From positions 1-64,000 of the forward strand of contig NZ_JAUSUV010000011.1 in assembly GCF_030814315.1 (NCBI RefSeq): a stretch of DNA of 64,000 nucleotides, read 5' to 3'. Numbering within the stretch: the first letter of the stretch is position 1; each line of letters starts with the position of its first letter. The translations under genes and the position numbers were made by a program. The stretch comes from Croceifilum oryzae (GTDB lineage: Bacteria > Bacillota > Bacilli > Thermoactinomycetales > Thermoactinomycetaceae). Below are positions 56,377 to 64,000 of this stretch, in pieces. The notes beneath the pieces were generated by a model. That model was not told where the DNA came from. It saw only the letters and a program-made list of their open reading frames with translations, and did not search any database.

Positions 56377-56561
56377 AAGAAGGTGTTATGAGAGGTTTAG
56401 TTGATAGTTTAAAATGTCATTTGGAAGTCTCGAGAATTTATACGCAAAGGTTATTGAATTAGCTTGATTAAATATGTGTCTAGAAGATTTTAAGGATTTT
56501 CGTCACTCTCTTTTACAATAGTCTCTTGATCTATTGATTTAGGAAGCCAGTAAAAGTGGAA

Positions 56562-56762
56562 TAGGGGCAATGTGTCTGACCACTGCGAGGTTTGTGAGCC
56601 TACCTAGCGCAGTCCTTCGTAGCAAGGGCGTTTTGTGGCAATGTTTGAGCGTTCTTTGCGAGTTTTGCCACTTGCCCGAAGCGGAGAATGACGGAGCGGA
56701 CTTTCTTTTCCACATCTTCGCTGGCTCACTATTTGAGCTGTGGTCAGATACATGCCCCGGGA
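56562..56762. repeat. Repeat family B, copy 2 (about 200 bp nested palindrome)
   Basis: Ends TAGGGGCAATGTGTCTGACC and GGTCAGATACATGCCCCGG are inverted complements. Inner stem GGGCGTTTTGTGGCAA against TTTTGCCACTTGCCC, loop TGAGCGTTCTTTGCGAG. It lies downstream of the family A copy and before the convergent PanE-like gene. A 99-codon ORF crosses it and was rejected. Confidence 0.88.
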
Positions 56763-56902
56763 CACATTATTCCAGAAAAGCCCAGTACTTGTTTTTTTCT
56801 AAAGTAGATCGTATCATCTCTTATTCTGGATCGTTTCAATCACCAGTATTTGGTCCTTTTTCAAAGTAGATCCCGAATTTTTCATTCACTAACTAACAGC
56901 TC

Positions 56903-57823
56903 CTATTCACCCCGTGTTGCTTGATAAGCAGATAACGCAGTATAGATCGTTTCAAGCGTAGGTGCTTCCATTTGCTCCGGTTTTACCCGTAACAGATACC
57001 CATGAAAATGGTCTGTCTCAATCGGTTGTCCCTTTTCAATATCACGAGACATCGATGATTTCATACTCTCATGTAAGTGTAGAGATCTCTTCATGACTTG
57101 TTGATAAACCTCGTCAAAATCAAGCTGTGGCTCTTGAGATTGGGCGATCTGGATGACCTCTTGTGCAAGGCTTCGATACGTCTGCTCGCCAGTAGGTGTA
57201 TTCCAGATGGTACCGATGCTACTGCGAGTAAGTGATGTCATGCCACTCATGGTTGAGATAAACACATATTTCTTCCATACATCTAGCCCGATCTGCGAGC
57301 TTTGTGTCACATTACAACTAACCCCTGCAAATAGTTCTGCCATCCGGTCCATTCGTTCACTCGCTTGTCCAGACCATTCTCCATAGACCAGATCATGAAA
57401 CGGGCTGTATTGTTCAATATGTCCTTCCGCATTTACCGTAGATTCGATAACACAAAGTCCTCCTAATACCTTCTCTTTTCCATAACGCTCCCGTAGAAGA
57501 GGGAAGTGGGCAAAGCCATTTAATAACGGGAGGATGGCTGTGTTAGATGATACATAAGGATCCAAAGAGGATAATACATCTGTTAAGTGATATGCCTTTA
57601 CAGATAAAATAATGAGATCAAAAGGTCCTGCCGATTGACCGTATGTAATCGTAGGCACGGCTAATTTAGCATCACCGTGAACACTTTGAATGATTAATCC
57701 CTCGCGGTTCAACTGTTCTTGTCGTTTTGGACGAACGAGAAATGTAACATCCGCCCCTTTTTCAAATAATCTTCCTCCGAAATAGCCACCTACTGCGCCT
57801 GCTCCAACTACGAGAACTCGCAT
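56903..57823 (-). CDS. 2-dehydropantoate 2-reductase-like (PanE/ApbA family)
   Basis: 306 residues from ATG 57823 behind GAGGAGGAAGG. MRVLVVGAGAVGGYFGGRLFEKGADVTFLVRP is the NADP-binding Rossmann start. Later blocks: ILSVKAYHLTDVLSSLDPYV, TAILPLLNGFAHFPLL, LDVWKKYVFISTMSGMTSLTRSSIG (the Lys of the active site) and MKSSMSRDIEKGQPIETDH (catalytic Glu region). In pantothenate synthesis it reduces ketopantoate, but several paralogues have other substrates, so panE is not assigned. Confidence 0.88.
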   Translation of the reverse strand: MRVLVVGAGAVGGYFGGRLFEKGADVTFLVRPKRQEQLNREGLIIQSVHGDAKLAVPTITYGQSAGPFDLIILSVKAYHLTDVLSSLDPYVSSNTAILPLLNGFAHFPLLRERYGKEKVLGGLCVIESTVNAEGHIEQYSPFHDLVYGEWSGQASERMDRMAELFAGVSCNVTQSSQIGLDVWKKYVFISTMSGMTSLTRSSIGTIWNTPTGEQTYRSLAQEVIQIAQSQEPQLDFDEVYQQVMKRSLHLHESMKSSMSRDIEKGQPIETDHFHGYLLRVKPEQMEAPTLETIYTALSAYQATRGE

Positions 57824-57902
57824 AATTTCCTTCCTCCTCAAGCATTTTTCTCTATAGTAACACTTATCCATAAAATGATGAGAAAAAGAAAGTCGCTAAA
57901 AA

Positions 57903-57931
57903 GAAGGAAAAGGTCTTGTGAAAACGAATTT
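57903..57931 (+). promoter_or_regulatory. Sigma-H promoter of spo0F
   Basis: GAAGGAAAA at 57903-57911, 11 bases, AACGAATTT at 57923-57931. This matches the sigma-H consensus RnAGGAWWW-N11-12-RnnGAATWW fully. It lies 45 bases before the spo0F start. In B. subtilis spo0F is also driven by sigma-H. Confidence 0.8.
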
Positions 57932-57975
57932 AAGTACACGTAGGTAATGGACCAAAGGAAACCGGAGGATAGTGA

Positions 57976-58341
57976 ATGGAATGCAAAAAAGTACTCGTTG
58001 TGGATGACCAATACGGAATCCGAATCTTAGTCAAAGAAGTCTTTTCCAAATATCCATTACAGGTACTTCAAGCAGCCAATGGAATGCAGGCACTTGAAAT
58101 TGTGCAGAGTGAGCGTCCGGATTTGATATTATTAGATATGAAAATGCCGGGCATGGATGGGTTAGAGATTTTACGTCGACTAAAAAAGATGGATGAAACA
58201 TTAAAAGTAATTATGATGACGGCCTATGGAGAGTTAGATATGGTAGAGAAAGCTACCCATTTAGGCGCGTTGGCTCATTTTACAAAGCCGTTTGATATTC
58301 AGGACCTATGTAACGAAGTTATTCGTCAACTAGCATCATGA
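57976..58341 (+). CDS. spo0F: Sporulation phosphorelay response regulator Spo0F
   Basis: 121 residues behind CGGAGGATAG. A stand-alone receiver domain with D10, D11, the phosphorylated D54, T82 and K104 at exactly the B. subtilis numbering (KKVLVVDDQYGIR; LILLDMKMPGMDG; MMTAYGE; HFTKPFD). It passes phosphate from sporulation kinases to Spo0B. The context (sigma-H promoter upstream, fba-fsa downstream) agrees with Bacillus. The lysine genes kal and kce lie between it and fba. Confidence 0.96.
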   Translation: MECKKVLVVDDQYGIRILVKEVFSKYPLQVLQAANGMQALEIVQSERPDLILLDMKMPGMDGLEILRRLKKMDETLKVIMMTAYGELDMVEKATHLGALAHFTKPFDIQDLCNEVIRQLAS

Positions 58342-58363
58342 ATGAAAGTCAGGAGGAATAGAC

Positions 58364-58735
58364 GTGGAAGTGAAAATTCGATTACGTATGAGCCAAGCGG
58401 ATGCTCATTATGGTGGAGATTTAGTGGATGGTGCAAGAATGTTAGCTTTGTTTGGAGATGTAGCGACAGAGCTACTGATCCGAAATGATGGAGATGAAGG
58501 CTTGTTTGTGGCTTATGATGAAGTAGTATTTACGGGTCCAGTCTATGCTGGCGATTACATAGAGGCAGTAGGAAGGATTACGAAAGTCGGGAATACATCT
58601 AGAAAAATGAGCTTTGAAGCGTATAAAGTGATCGAAGCAAGTCGTGATCCAGAGTGTCCTTATAAAGCATTTGTATTAGAAGAGCCAAAACTGGTTACCA
58701 AAGCATCTGGCACCTGTGTGGTACCTCCTAGGTAA
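58364..58735 (+). CDS. kal: 3-aminobutyryl-CoA ammonia-lyase
   Basis: 123 residues from GTG 58364 behind AGGAGG, 22 bases after the spo0F stop, with no terminator between them. Small hot-dog-fold protein: [35 protein letters not shown], then [41 protein letters not shown]. It removes ammonia from L-3-aminobutyryl-CoA to give crotonyl-CoA, the last dedicated step of lysine fermentation. Assigned from pattern plus the adjacent kce. Confidence 0.9.
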   Translation: MEVKIRLRMSQADAHYGGDLVDGARMLALFGDVATELLIRNDGDEGLFVAYDEVVFTGPVYAGDYIEAVGRITKVGNTSRKMSFEAYKVIEASRDPECPYKAFVLEEPKLVTKASGTCVVPPR

Positions 58736-58801
58736 AACAAGGGCCTTTTTTTGCATTGAAAAAAGAATAAAATATTTCACATATCGTAGGAGAGTATATT
58801 T

Positions 58802-59611
58802 ATGCAAAAGCTAATCATTACAGTCGCTCTAGTCGGTGCAGAGGTTCGTAAGGAAGATACGCCGCATCTGCCAATCATGCCAGATGAAATGGCAGAGCAG
58901 GCACAAGAAGTGTATGAAGCAGGTGCCTCCATCGTTCACATCCATGCAAGGGATCTGGAGGGTAATTCGACACAAGATAGGGAAATATATAGGGAGATCA
59001 TCGCGAAAATTAGAGAACGATGCCCGATTATCATTCAAGTATCTACAGGTGGAGCGGTGGGCATGACAGATGATGAACGAATCCAGCCTATAAGCCTGAA
59101 GCCAGAGATGGCTACCTTAACGACAGGAACGGTTAATTTTGGCGAAGAGGTGTTTATGAACTCAGCCACACAGATACGCCGTTTTGCGTTAGAGATGAAG
59201 GAAAATGGGGTTCGTCCAGAGTTTGAGATTTTTGATACCGGAATGATTGAAAACGCTTACAAATTAGTTCGAGATGGCTATGTTCGTGGACACCTACATT
59301 ATGATTTTGTGATGGGAGTTCCAGGGGCGATGCCTGCAACACCGGAACAGTTGCTTTTTGTGAGGAAACAGATCCCAGAAGGAGCGACGTGGACCGTTGC
59401 TGGGATTGGTCGTGCACAGTTGCCAATGTCGACCATGGCCATTTTATTAGGGGGTCATGTTCGGGTTGGTTTAGAGGATAATATCTATTATAGAAAAGGT
59501 GAATTAGCGACAAATCGACAATTGGTGGAGAGAGTGGTGCGGATTTCCCGGGAAATAGGTCGGGAAATTGCGACTCCTGACGAGGCGAGGAAGATCCTGC
59601 AAATTTCATGA
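58802..59611 (+). CDS. kce: 3-keto-5-aminohexanoate cleavage enzyme
   Basis: 269 residues behind AGGAGAG. BKACE (DUF849) family, a TIM barrel with a zinc site: IVHIHARD (two His ligands), GGAVGMTDDERIQPI, ATLTTGTVNFGEEVFMN, VMGVPGAMPATPEQL, GLEDNIYYRKGELATNRQLVE. It exchanges acetyl-CoA with 3-keto-5-aminohexanoate to give acetoacetate and 3-aminobutyryl-CoA. It completes the kdd/kam pathway located 41 kb upstream in this window. Confidence 0.92.
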   Translation: MQKLIITVALVGAEVRKEDTPHLPIMPDEMAEQAQEVYEAGASIVHIHARDLEGNSTQDREIYREIIAKIRERCPIIIQVSTGGAVGMTDDERIQPISLKPEMATLTTGTVNFGEEVFMNSATQIRRFALEMKENGVRPEFEIFDTGMIENAYKLVRDGYVRGHLHYDFVMGVPGAMPATPEQLLFVRKQIPEGATWTVAGIGRAQLPMSTMAILLGGHVRVGLEDNIYYRKGELATNRQLVERVVRISREIGREIATPDEARKILQIS

Positions 59612-59680
59612 TCCCTCTCGCAGAAGAAGGGCACTTCTGCTAAGATGAATTTGTTGAAGTTAATTGAGGGGGTTGTACAT

Positions 59681-60535
59681 ATGGCATTAGTGTCTATGAA
59701 TGCATTTTTACCACAAGCCAAAAAAGAAGGGTTTGCGGTAGGTCAGTTTAATATCAACAACCTAGAATATGTTCAAGCAATTGTAGCGGCAGGGAAAGAG
59801 TTGAATTCTCCCTTGATCTTTGGTGCCAGTGAAGGTGCTATTCGCTATATGGGCTTAAAAAACGTTGTAGCATTATCGAAGATCGCAGCAGAAGAATCCG
59901 GTTTGCCGATTGCACTTCATTTGGACCATGGGAGTAGTTTTGAAGTGGTTATGCAATGTATCCGTGAAGGGTTTTCTTCTGTTATGTTTGACGGTTCTCA
60001 CTATCCACTAGAAGAAAATATTCGTCTAACCCAAAAAGTTGTCGAAGCGGCTCATGCTATCGGTGTATCCGTAGAGGGTGAGCTTGGAACCATCGGTGGT
60101 GTAGAAGATGACTTAGACGTAGCTGATGAGGATGCGACCTTAGCGAACGCGAAAGATGCGATTCGTTTTTGGCAAGAGACGCAAGTAGATGCAATGGCCA
60201 TTGCCGTTGGGACCGCACATGGGATTTATAAAGGTGAACCTAAGATTCGTTTCGATATTATCGAAGAAGTAGCAAATGCAATCGATGCACCAATCGTTCT
60301 TCACGGTGGTTCAGGTGTGCCGGATGAAGCGATTCGTAAATCGATCACTCGTGGTGTAGGGAAGATTAACGTAAACACAGAAAACCAAGTAACCAGTACG
60401 AAATTGGTTCGTGAACTTCTCACAAGTAATCACGAGATGATTGACCCACGTAAATACTTGGGTCCAGCTCGTGATGCGATTAAGGAGACAGTAAAAGAAA
60501 AAATTCGTCTCTTTGGTAGTGAAGGCAAAGCATAG
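59681..60535 (+). CDS. fba: Class II fructose-bisphosphate aldolase
   Basis: 284 residues from ATG 59681 (MALVSMNAFLPQAKKEG), with GAGGGGG upstream; an in-frame ATG at 59645 overlaps that site. Metal site HLDHGS (His-x-x-His), GGVEDD and HGGSGVPD, typical of class II zinc aldolases. Length is one residue shorter than B. subtilis FbaA. It sits after kce and is followed by a terminator hairpin and fsa. Confidence 0.96.
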   Translation: MALVSMNAFLPQAKKEGFAVGQFNINNLEYVQAIVAAGKELNSPLIFGASEGAIRYMGLKNVVALSKIAAEESGLPIALHLDHGSSFEVVMQCIREGFSSVMFDGSHYPLEENIRLTQKVVEAAHAIGVSVEGELGTIGGVEDDLDVADEDATLANAKDAIRFWQETQVDAMAIAVGTAHGIYKGEPKIRFDIIEEVANAIDAPIVLHGGSGVPDEAIRKSITRGVGKINVNTENQVTSTKLVRELLTSNHEMIDPRKYLGPARDAIKETVKEKIRLFGSEGKA

Positions 60536-60610
60536 ATTGCCTTCTATCCGAGGTTGGATGCATAGTTTGAGTGCAATCGGGTACAATGGCATTAGTTGAA
60601 CAAGTAAAGA

Positions 60611-60654
60611 GTAGATAGATGGGGCATCATTTCGCCCTATCTATCTACCTTTTC
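60611..60654 (+). terminator. Terminator between fba and fsa
   Basis: GTAGATAGATGGGGC (60611-60625) pairs with GCCCTATCTATCTAC (60634-60648), followed by CTTTTC. Confidence 0.85.
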
Positions 60655-60681
60655 TTTCTTACATAAAGGAGTGGGAAATAG

Positions 60682-61329
60682 ATGAAGTTCTTTTTAGATA
60701 CAGCAGTTGTAGAAGAAATTCGTGAAGTTCATTCATTAGGATTACTATCAGGCGTGACGACCAATCCGAGTTTAATCGCTAGTTCCGGTCGTGTATTTGA
60801 AGAAGTTCTTGCTGAGATCACTAGCTTCGTAGAGGGTCCAGTGAGTGGAGAGGTTATGGCTCCTAACCATGAAGGTATGATCGAAGAGGGTGAAAGCCTT
60901 GCCAAAATTGCCCCTAACTTAAACGTAAAACTTCCGATGACTTTAGAAGGGTTAAAGGCAGTTAGTCACTTTGCTAATAAAGGCATTCAGACGAACGTTA
61001 CCTTGATTTTCTCTGCTAACCAAGCGTTAATGGCGGCAAGAGCAGGGGCAACATTTGTGAGTCCGTTTCTAGGACGTTTGGATGATATTAGCTATGATGG
61101 CGTGGAATTGATCCAACAAATTCGTGATATCTTTGACATTCACGGTCTCGATACACAAATTATCGCGGCTAGTGTCCGTCATCCGATTCATGTGACTCAA
61201 GCTGCATTAGCGGGAGCTGACATTGCGACTCTTCCATACAAAATCCTTACTCAAATGGTGAATCATCCGCTTACCACTCAGGGAATTGCTAAGTTTGAAG
61301 CAGACTGGAAAAATGCGAAGTCGAAGTAA
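60682..61329 (+). CDS. Transaldolase / fructose-6-phosphate aldolase-like protein
   Basis: 215 residues behind AAGGAGTG. Small transaldolase subfamily (TalC/Fsa, B. subtilis YwjH): [48 protein letters not shown] with the Schiff-base Lys, [32 protein letters not shown], and [23 protein letters not shown]. It works in the pentose phosphate pathway or in aldol cleavage of fructose 6-phosphate. Confidence 0.94.
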   Translation: MKFFLDTAVVEEIREVHSLGLLSGVTTNPSLIASSGRVFEEVLAEITSFVEGPVSGEVMAPNHEGMIEEGESLAKIAPNLNVKLPMTLEGLKAVSHFANKGIQTNVTLIFSANQALMAARAGATFVSPFLGRLDDISYDGVELIQQIRDIFDIHGLDTQIIAASVRHPIHVTQAALAGADIATLPYKILTQMVNHPLTTQGIAKFEADWKNAKSK

Positions 61330-61343
61330 ATAAAGCTTTATGA

Positions 61344-61382
61344 GAAGGAGCCCTGTTTTGAATAGGGTTCCTTCTTTGTTTT
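61344..61382 (+). terminator. Terminator after the transaldolase gene
   Basis: GAAGGAGCCCT (61344-61354) pairs with AGGGTTCCTTC (61364-61374), followed by TTTGTTTT. Confidence 0.88.
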
Positions 61383-61653
61383 AGCAGGCATGTTGAAGGG
61401 GGGATATGGGCGATCGGGAGTTGGGAGGGGTCTGTTCGATAACTGCTCAAATACCGATCCGGCAAGGAAGTAGAACTGTCCGCTTCGCAATCCTTCGCTA
61501 GGGCAGGTGCAAAACTCGCAAAGAACGCTCAGACAAATTGCACCAAAAGCGCCCTATGCTACGGATAGCTACGCTAAGTAGGATCGCTAACATCGCAGAT
61601 ATCGAACAGACCCTCCCTTCCTCTTAATCTAACCTCTAGTTCATCAACAGTCA
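61383..61653. repeat. Repeat family A, copy 3 (about 270 bp nested palindrome)
   Basis: Arms GCAGGCATGTTGAAG and TTCATCAACAG at the ends; GGGAGGGGTCTGTTCGATA against ATATCGAACAGACCCTCCC; inner GGGCAGGTGCAAAACTCGC against TTGCACCAAAAGCGCCC. The following 61654-61893 shows only AT-rich sequence. Confidence 0.88.
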
Positions 61654-61893
61654 TTTTTTAAAGCCTCCCAAAAACAATTTGTAAGTTATTTCTATTGATG
61701 CAGTTCCATTAAAAGCATTCATGAGTTTACATGTAATTTGTTTATATCTAAAAACAAATTTCAAGGGTATTTTCGATTTCCTTTCGACTCGAATACTCTC
61801 AGCTTACCTACCAGGCTTATTGGATCATAAGAGAATCAGGCTATCGCGTATCCATCCACCAAGCCCTGTTGACTATCCAGCATTGAGAGTAGA

Positions 61894-62093
61894 CTAGGGG
61901 CAATGTGCCTGACCATAGCGAGGTTAGTGAGCCTACTTAGCGTAGTACTACGAAGCAAGGGCGTTTTGTGGCAATGTTTGAGCGTTCTGTGCGAGTTTTG
62001 CCACTTGCCCGAAGCATCGATAAACGAAGCGGACACCCCTACATCTTCGCTGGCTCACTATTTGAGCTGTGGTCAGACACATGCCCCGGGCTA
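61894..62093. repeat. Repeat family B, copy 3 (about 200 bp nested palindrome)
   Basis: CTAGGGGCAATGTGCCTGACC and GGTCAGACACATGCCCCGGGCTAG ends are inverted complements; inner GGGCGTTTTGTGGCAA against TTTTGCCACTTGCCC. Same orientation and order as at 56 kb. The rest of the gap to glpX (62094-62348) carries no clear feature. Confidence 0.88.
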
Positions 62094-62348
62094 GCTCCGA
62101 TAGTTGGACTATCAATAGCTCTCCTAACTCCACCCGTCTTAATTGAATCGCTAAGTTTATCCCATGTGATCTACAAGCAGAACAGATACATGACTCGAAC
62201 TATCTTCATTACTGGGCTAATCAACAAATACGACTCTTCCATCTTTTTACACCATGTGTTACATTTATGCCAAATATAATACACTAATTAAAAGATATGC
62301 TATGCTAATTTACATAATAGGTATGATCGAATAAAGGAGATGGATAGA

Positions 62349-63314
62349 ATGGAACGAAGTTTAACAATGGAACTTGTACGTGTTACAGAAGCCGCTGCGA
62401 TTGCTTCAGGTCGTTGGATCGGATCAGGTAGGAAGGACGAGGCAGATGCAGCCGCTACATCGGCTATGAGAGAGGTATTTGATACCATTCCCATGCGTGG
62501 AACCGTTGTAATCGGCGAAGGGGAAATGGATGAAGCCCCGATGCTTTATATTGGGGAGCGCCTCGGGCTTGGCTATCTTCCTGAAGTAGACGTGGCAGTT
62601 GATCCGTTAGAAGGGACCAATATCGTTGCTAATGGTCTATGGAATGCGCTCGCAGTTGTTGCAATCGCTCCAAAGGGTGGTTTGCTACATGCTCCTGACA
62701 TGTACATGGATAAAATAGCAGTCGGTCCTAAAGCAGTCGGACAAGTTGATTTAGATGCGCCCGTCATCGATAATTTAAAGGCTGTCGCGAAAGCCAACGG
62801 CAAAGATATCGAAGACCTGGTAGCCGTTTTATTGGATCGCCCTCGTCATGCCAAGATGATCGAAGAGATTCGCCAAGCAGGCGCGAGAATCAAGCTCATT
62901 CCTGACGGAGATGTAGCCGCCGCTCTAAACACAGGTTTTTATGATACAGGCGTTGATATTTTATTCGGTTCTGGAGGTGCGCCAGAAGGTGTACTAGCCG
63001 CGGTAGGGTTAAAGTGCCTTGGTGGAGAAATGATAGGTAGACTTTTACCAGAGGATGAGGAGCAGTTTGAGCGTTGTCTGCGAATGGGGATTGAAGATCC
63101 GAAGAAAGTGTTGCGCATGGCAGATCTTGTTCGTACAGAAGATGCTATTTTTGCCGCAACAGGCGTGACGGATGGTGAGTTGTTACGTGGTGTTCGCTAT
63201 AAAGGAGATAAAGTTCAAACACATTCTCTTGTAATGCGCGCAAAAACAGGTACAATTCGTTTTATGGAAGGAACACACAGATTAGAAAAAAGACCAAACT
63301 ACGTGTTAGAATAG
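62349..63314 (+). CDS. glpX: Class II fructose-1,6-bisphosphatase
   Basis: 321 residues from ATG 62349, 10 bases after AAAGGAG; ATG 62340 touches that site. GlpX family: [42 protein letters not shown] (metal site), [16 protein letters not shown] and [30 protein letters not shown]. Gluconeogenesis. In Bacillus the homologue ywjI lies between murAA and rho; here murA is absent and two repeats take its place. Confidence 0.95.
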   Translation: MERSLTMELVRVTEAAAIASGRWIGSGRKDEADAAATSAMREVFDTIPMRGTVVIGEGEMDEAPMLYIGERLGLGYLPEVDVAVDPLEGTNIVANGLWNALAVVAIAPKGGLLHAPDMYMDKIAVGPKAVGQVDLDAPVIDNLKAVAKANGKDIEDLVAVLLDRPRHAKMIEEIRQAGARIKLIPDGDVAAALNTGFYDTGVDILFGSGGAPEGVLAAVGLKCLGGEMIGRLLPEDEEQFERCLRMGIEDPKKVLRMADLVRTEDAIFAATGVTDGELLRGVRYKGDKVQTHSLVMRAKTGTIRFMEGTHRLEKRPNYVLE

Positions 63315-63380
63315 ATGGACCTGTTCCCACACTGGAACAGGCTATATGTTCGAGCCTGAAAAAAGTGGTGATACCTATTT

Positions 63381-64000
63381 ATGGATTATACATTAAGTGA
63401 TTTAGAGAATCAGAAACTCACAGATTTGTATAAATTGGCCAAAGAATATCAGATTCCATACTATAGCCAACTTAAAAAGCGAGAATTGATTTTTTCGATT
63501 CTAAAAGCAAAAGCAGAAAAAGACGGATTGATGTTTATGGGTGGAGTGTTGGATGTTCTTCCAGAAGGGTATGGCTTCTTACGACCCATTAACTTCTTAC
63601 CTTCCTCTGAAGATATCTATATATCGGCTTCCCAGATTCGTCGCTTTGATCTCCGCCCTGGGGACTTAGTTTCCGGAAAAGTACGTGCTCCCAAAGAAAA
63701 TGAACGTTTTTTTGGCTTACTACATGTAGAAGCTGTAAACGGGCAAGATCCTGAAGTAGCAGCTGAACGCCTTCATTTCCCTGCACTTACTCCCTTATAT
63801 CCTCAAAATCGACTTCTATTGGAAACAACGCCAGAAAGAATATCAACTCGCACGATGGATTTAATTGCACCTGTAGGTCTTGGACAACGTGGCTTAATTG
63901 TCGCTCAACCAAAAGCCGGGAAAACCATGTTGCTGAAAGAGATAGCGAATAGTATTTCGGAAAACTACCCAGATATTGAATTGTTCGTTCTATTAATTGA
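63381..64000 (+). CDS. rho: Transcription termination factor Rho (3' end outside window)
   Basis: ATG 63381, with a weak GTGGTG site upstream. The first 206 residues are present: an N-terminal helical domain (LSDLENQKLTDLYKLAKEYQIPYYSQLKKRELIFSILKAKAEK), the RNA-binding cold-shock-like domain (GVLDVLPEGYGFLRPINFLPSSEDIYISASQIRRFDLRPGDLVSGKVR), then the ATPase with Walker A PKAGKT. Rest of the gene is beyond the window. Confidence 0.96.
   Translation, partial: MDYTLSDLENQKLTDLYKLAKEYQIPYYSQLKKRELIFSILKAKAEKDGLMFMGGVLDVLPEGYGFLRPINFLPSSEDIYISASQIRRFDLRPGDLVSGKVRAPKENERFFGLLHVEAVNGQDPEVAAERLHFPALTPLYPQNRLLLETTPERISTRTMDLIAPVGLGQRGLIVAQPKAGKTMLLKEIANSISENYPDIELFVLLI

Noticed and set aside
56570..56869. 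99-codon ORF
   Set aside because: Produced by the repeat B palindrome; no ribosome binding site and no recognisable protein pattern.
61836..62279. Several ORFs of 61-103 codons on both strands
   Set aside because: All run through repeat B copy 3 and have no independent support.

Overview
The window looks like chromosome of a low-to-mid GC, endospore-forming Bacillota. Evidence: spo0F with a sigma-H-type promoter, spore-surface collagen-like and BclA-like proteins, a YheC/YheD-type spore coat protein, Bacillus-type rpoE (delta), a pyrG attenuator and an FMN riboswitch. The backbone follows the order known from Bacillus (ywiB-argS, ywjF-type reductase and acyl-CoA dehydrogenases, rpoE-pyrG, spo0F-fba-fsa, glpX-rho). 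The mix of lysine fermentation genes, icmF and dispersed repeats suggests Thermoactinomycetaceae, but that family assignment is an inference. No rRNA, tRNA, CRISPR array, transposase or prophage was seen.

Layout. 0-2.6 kb: spore-surface genes (minus strand). 2.8-5 kb: ywiB-argS. 5-8.4 kb: small accessory genes, including a HicA-like toxin with a Phd/HicB-like antitoxin, a methyltransferase and a prolyl-hydroxylase-like oxygenase. 8.6-17.6 kb: a sigma-54 activator, a -24/-12 promoter and the operon kdd-kamA-kamB-kamC-kamD-kamE for lysine breakdown. The remaining pathway genes, kal and kce, sit at 58.4-59.6 kb directly behind spo0F. 17.6-22.3 kb: resistance-like and accessory genes (GNAT, Vga-type ABC-F with a leader-peptide attenuator, CGNR regulator, DUF1348, SPL-type radical SAM).

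22.5-32.5 kb is the most unusual region. It is a ten-gene, one-direction biosynthetic cluster: a thymidylate-synthase homologue carrying Asp where thymidylate synthases carry the uracil-recognising Asn (a hallmark of cytidylate hydroxymethylases), a DUF84 NTPase, an amidohydrolase, two tandem-duplicated ATP-grasp ligases, a third ATP-grasp, an MFS exporter, a LOG-family nucleotide phosphoribohydrolase and a fourth ATP-grasp. I read it as a candidate pathway for a hydroxymethyl-pyrimidine (mildiomycin/bacimethrin-like start) joined to amino acids by ATP-grasp ligases.

32.6-45.4 kb: fatty-acid and branched-chain acyl-CoA metabolism (Fe-S reductase, AbrB-like protein, thiolase, hydroxyacyl-CoA dehydrogenase, two acyl-CoA dehydrogenases, meaB, a FadR-type TetR regulator, icmF), with a cre-like site and TetR-type palindromes. 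These enzymes could also take up the crotonyl-CoA and acetoacetate made from lysine. 45.6-48.1 kb: an FkbM methyltransferase and a glycosyltransferase. 48.2-50.7 kb: rpoE and pyrG. 50.7-57.8 kb: a secreted phospholipase-D-like protein, RibU with FMN riboswitch, a leaderless ArsR regulator with an MFS transporter, and a PanE-like reductase. 58-64 kb: spo0F-kal-kce-fba-fsa, then glpX and rho (cut by the window end).

At least six intergenic sites carry copies or remnants of two related ~200-270 bp nested inverted repeats (A and B). They usually lie as an A+B pair and share a central stem-loop. They are a main structural oddity of this sequence and produce several spurious ORFs.
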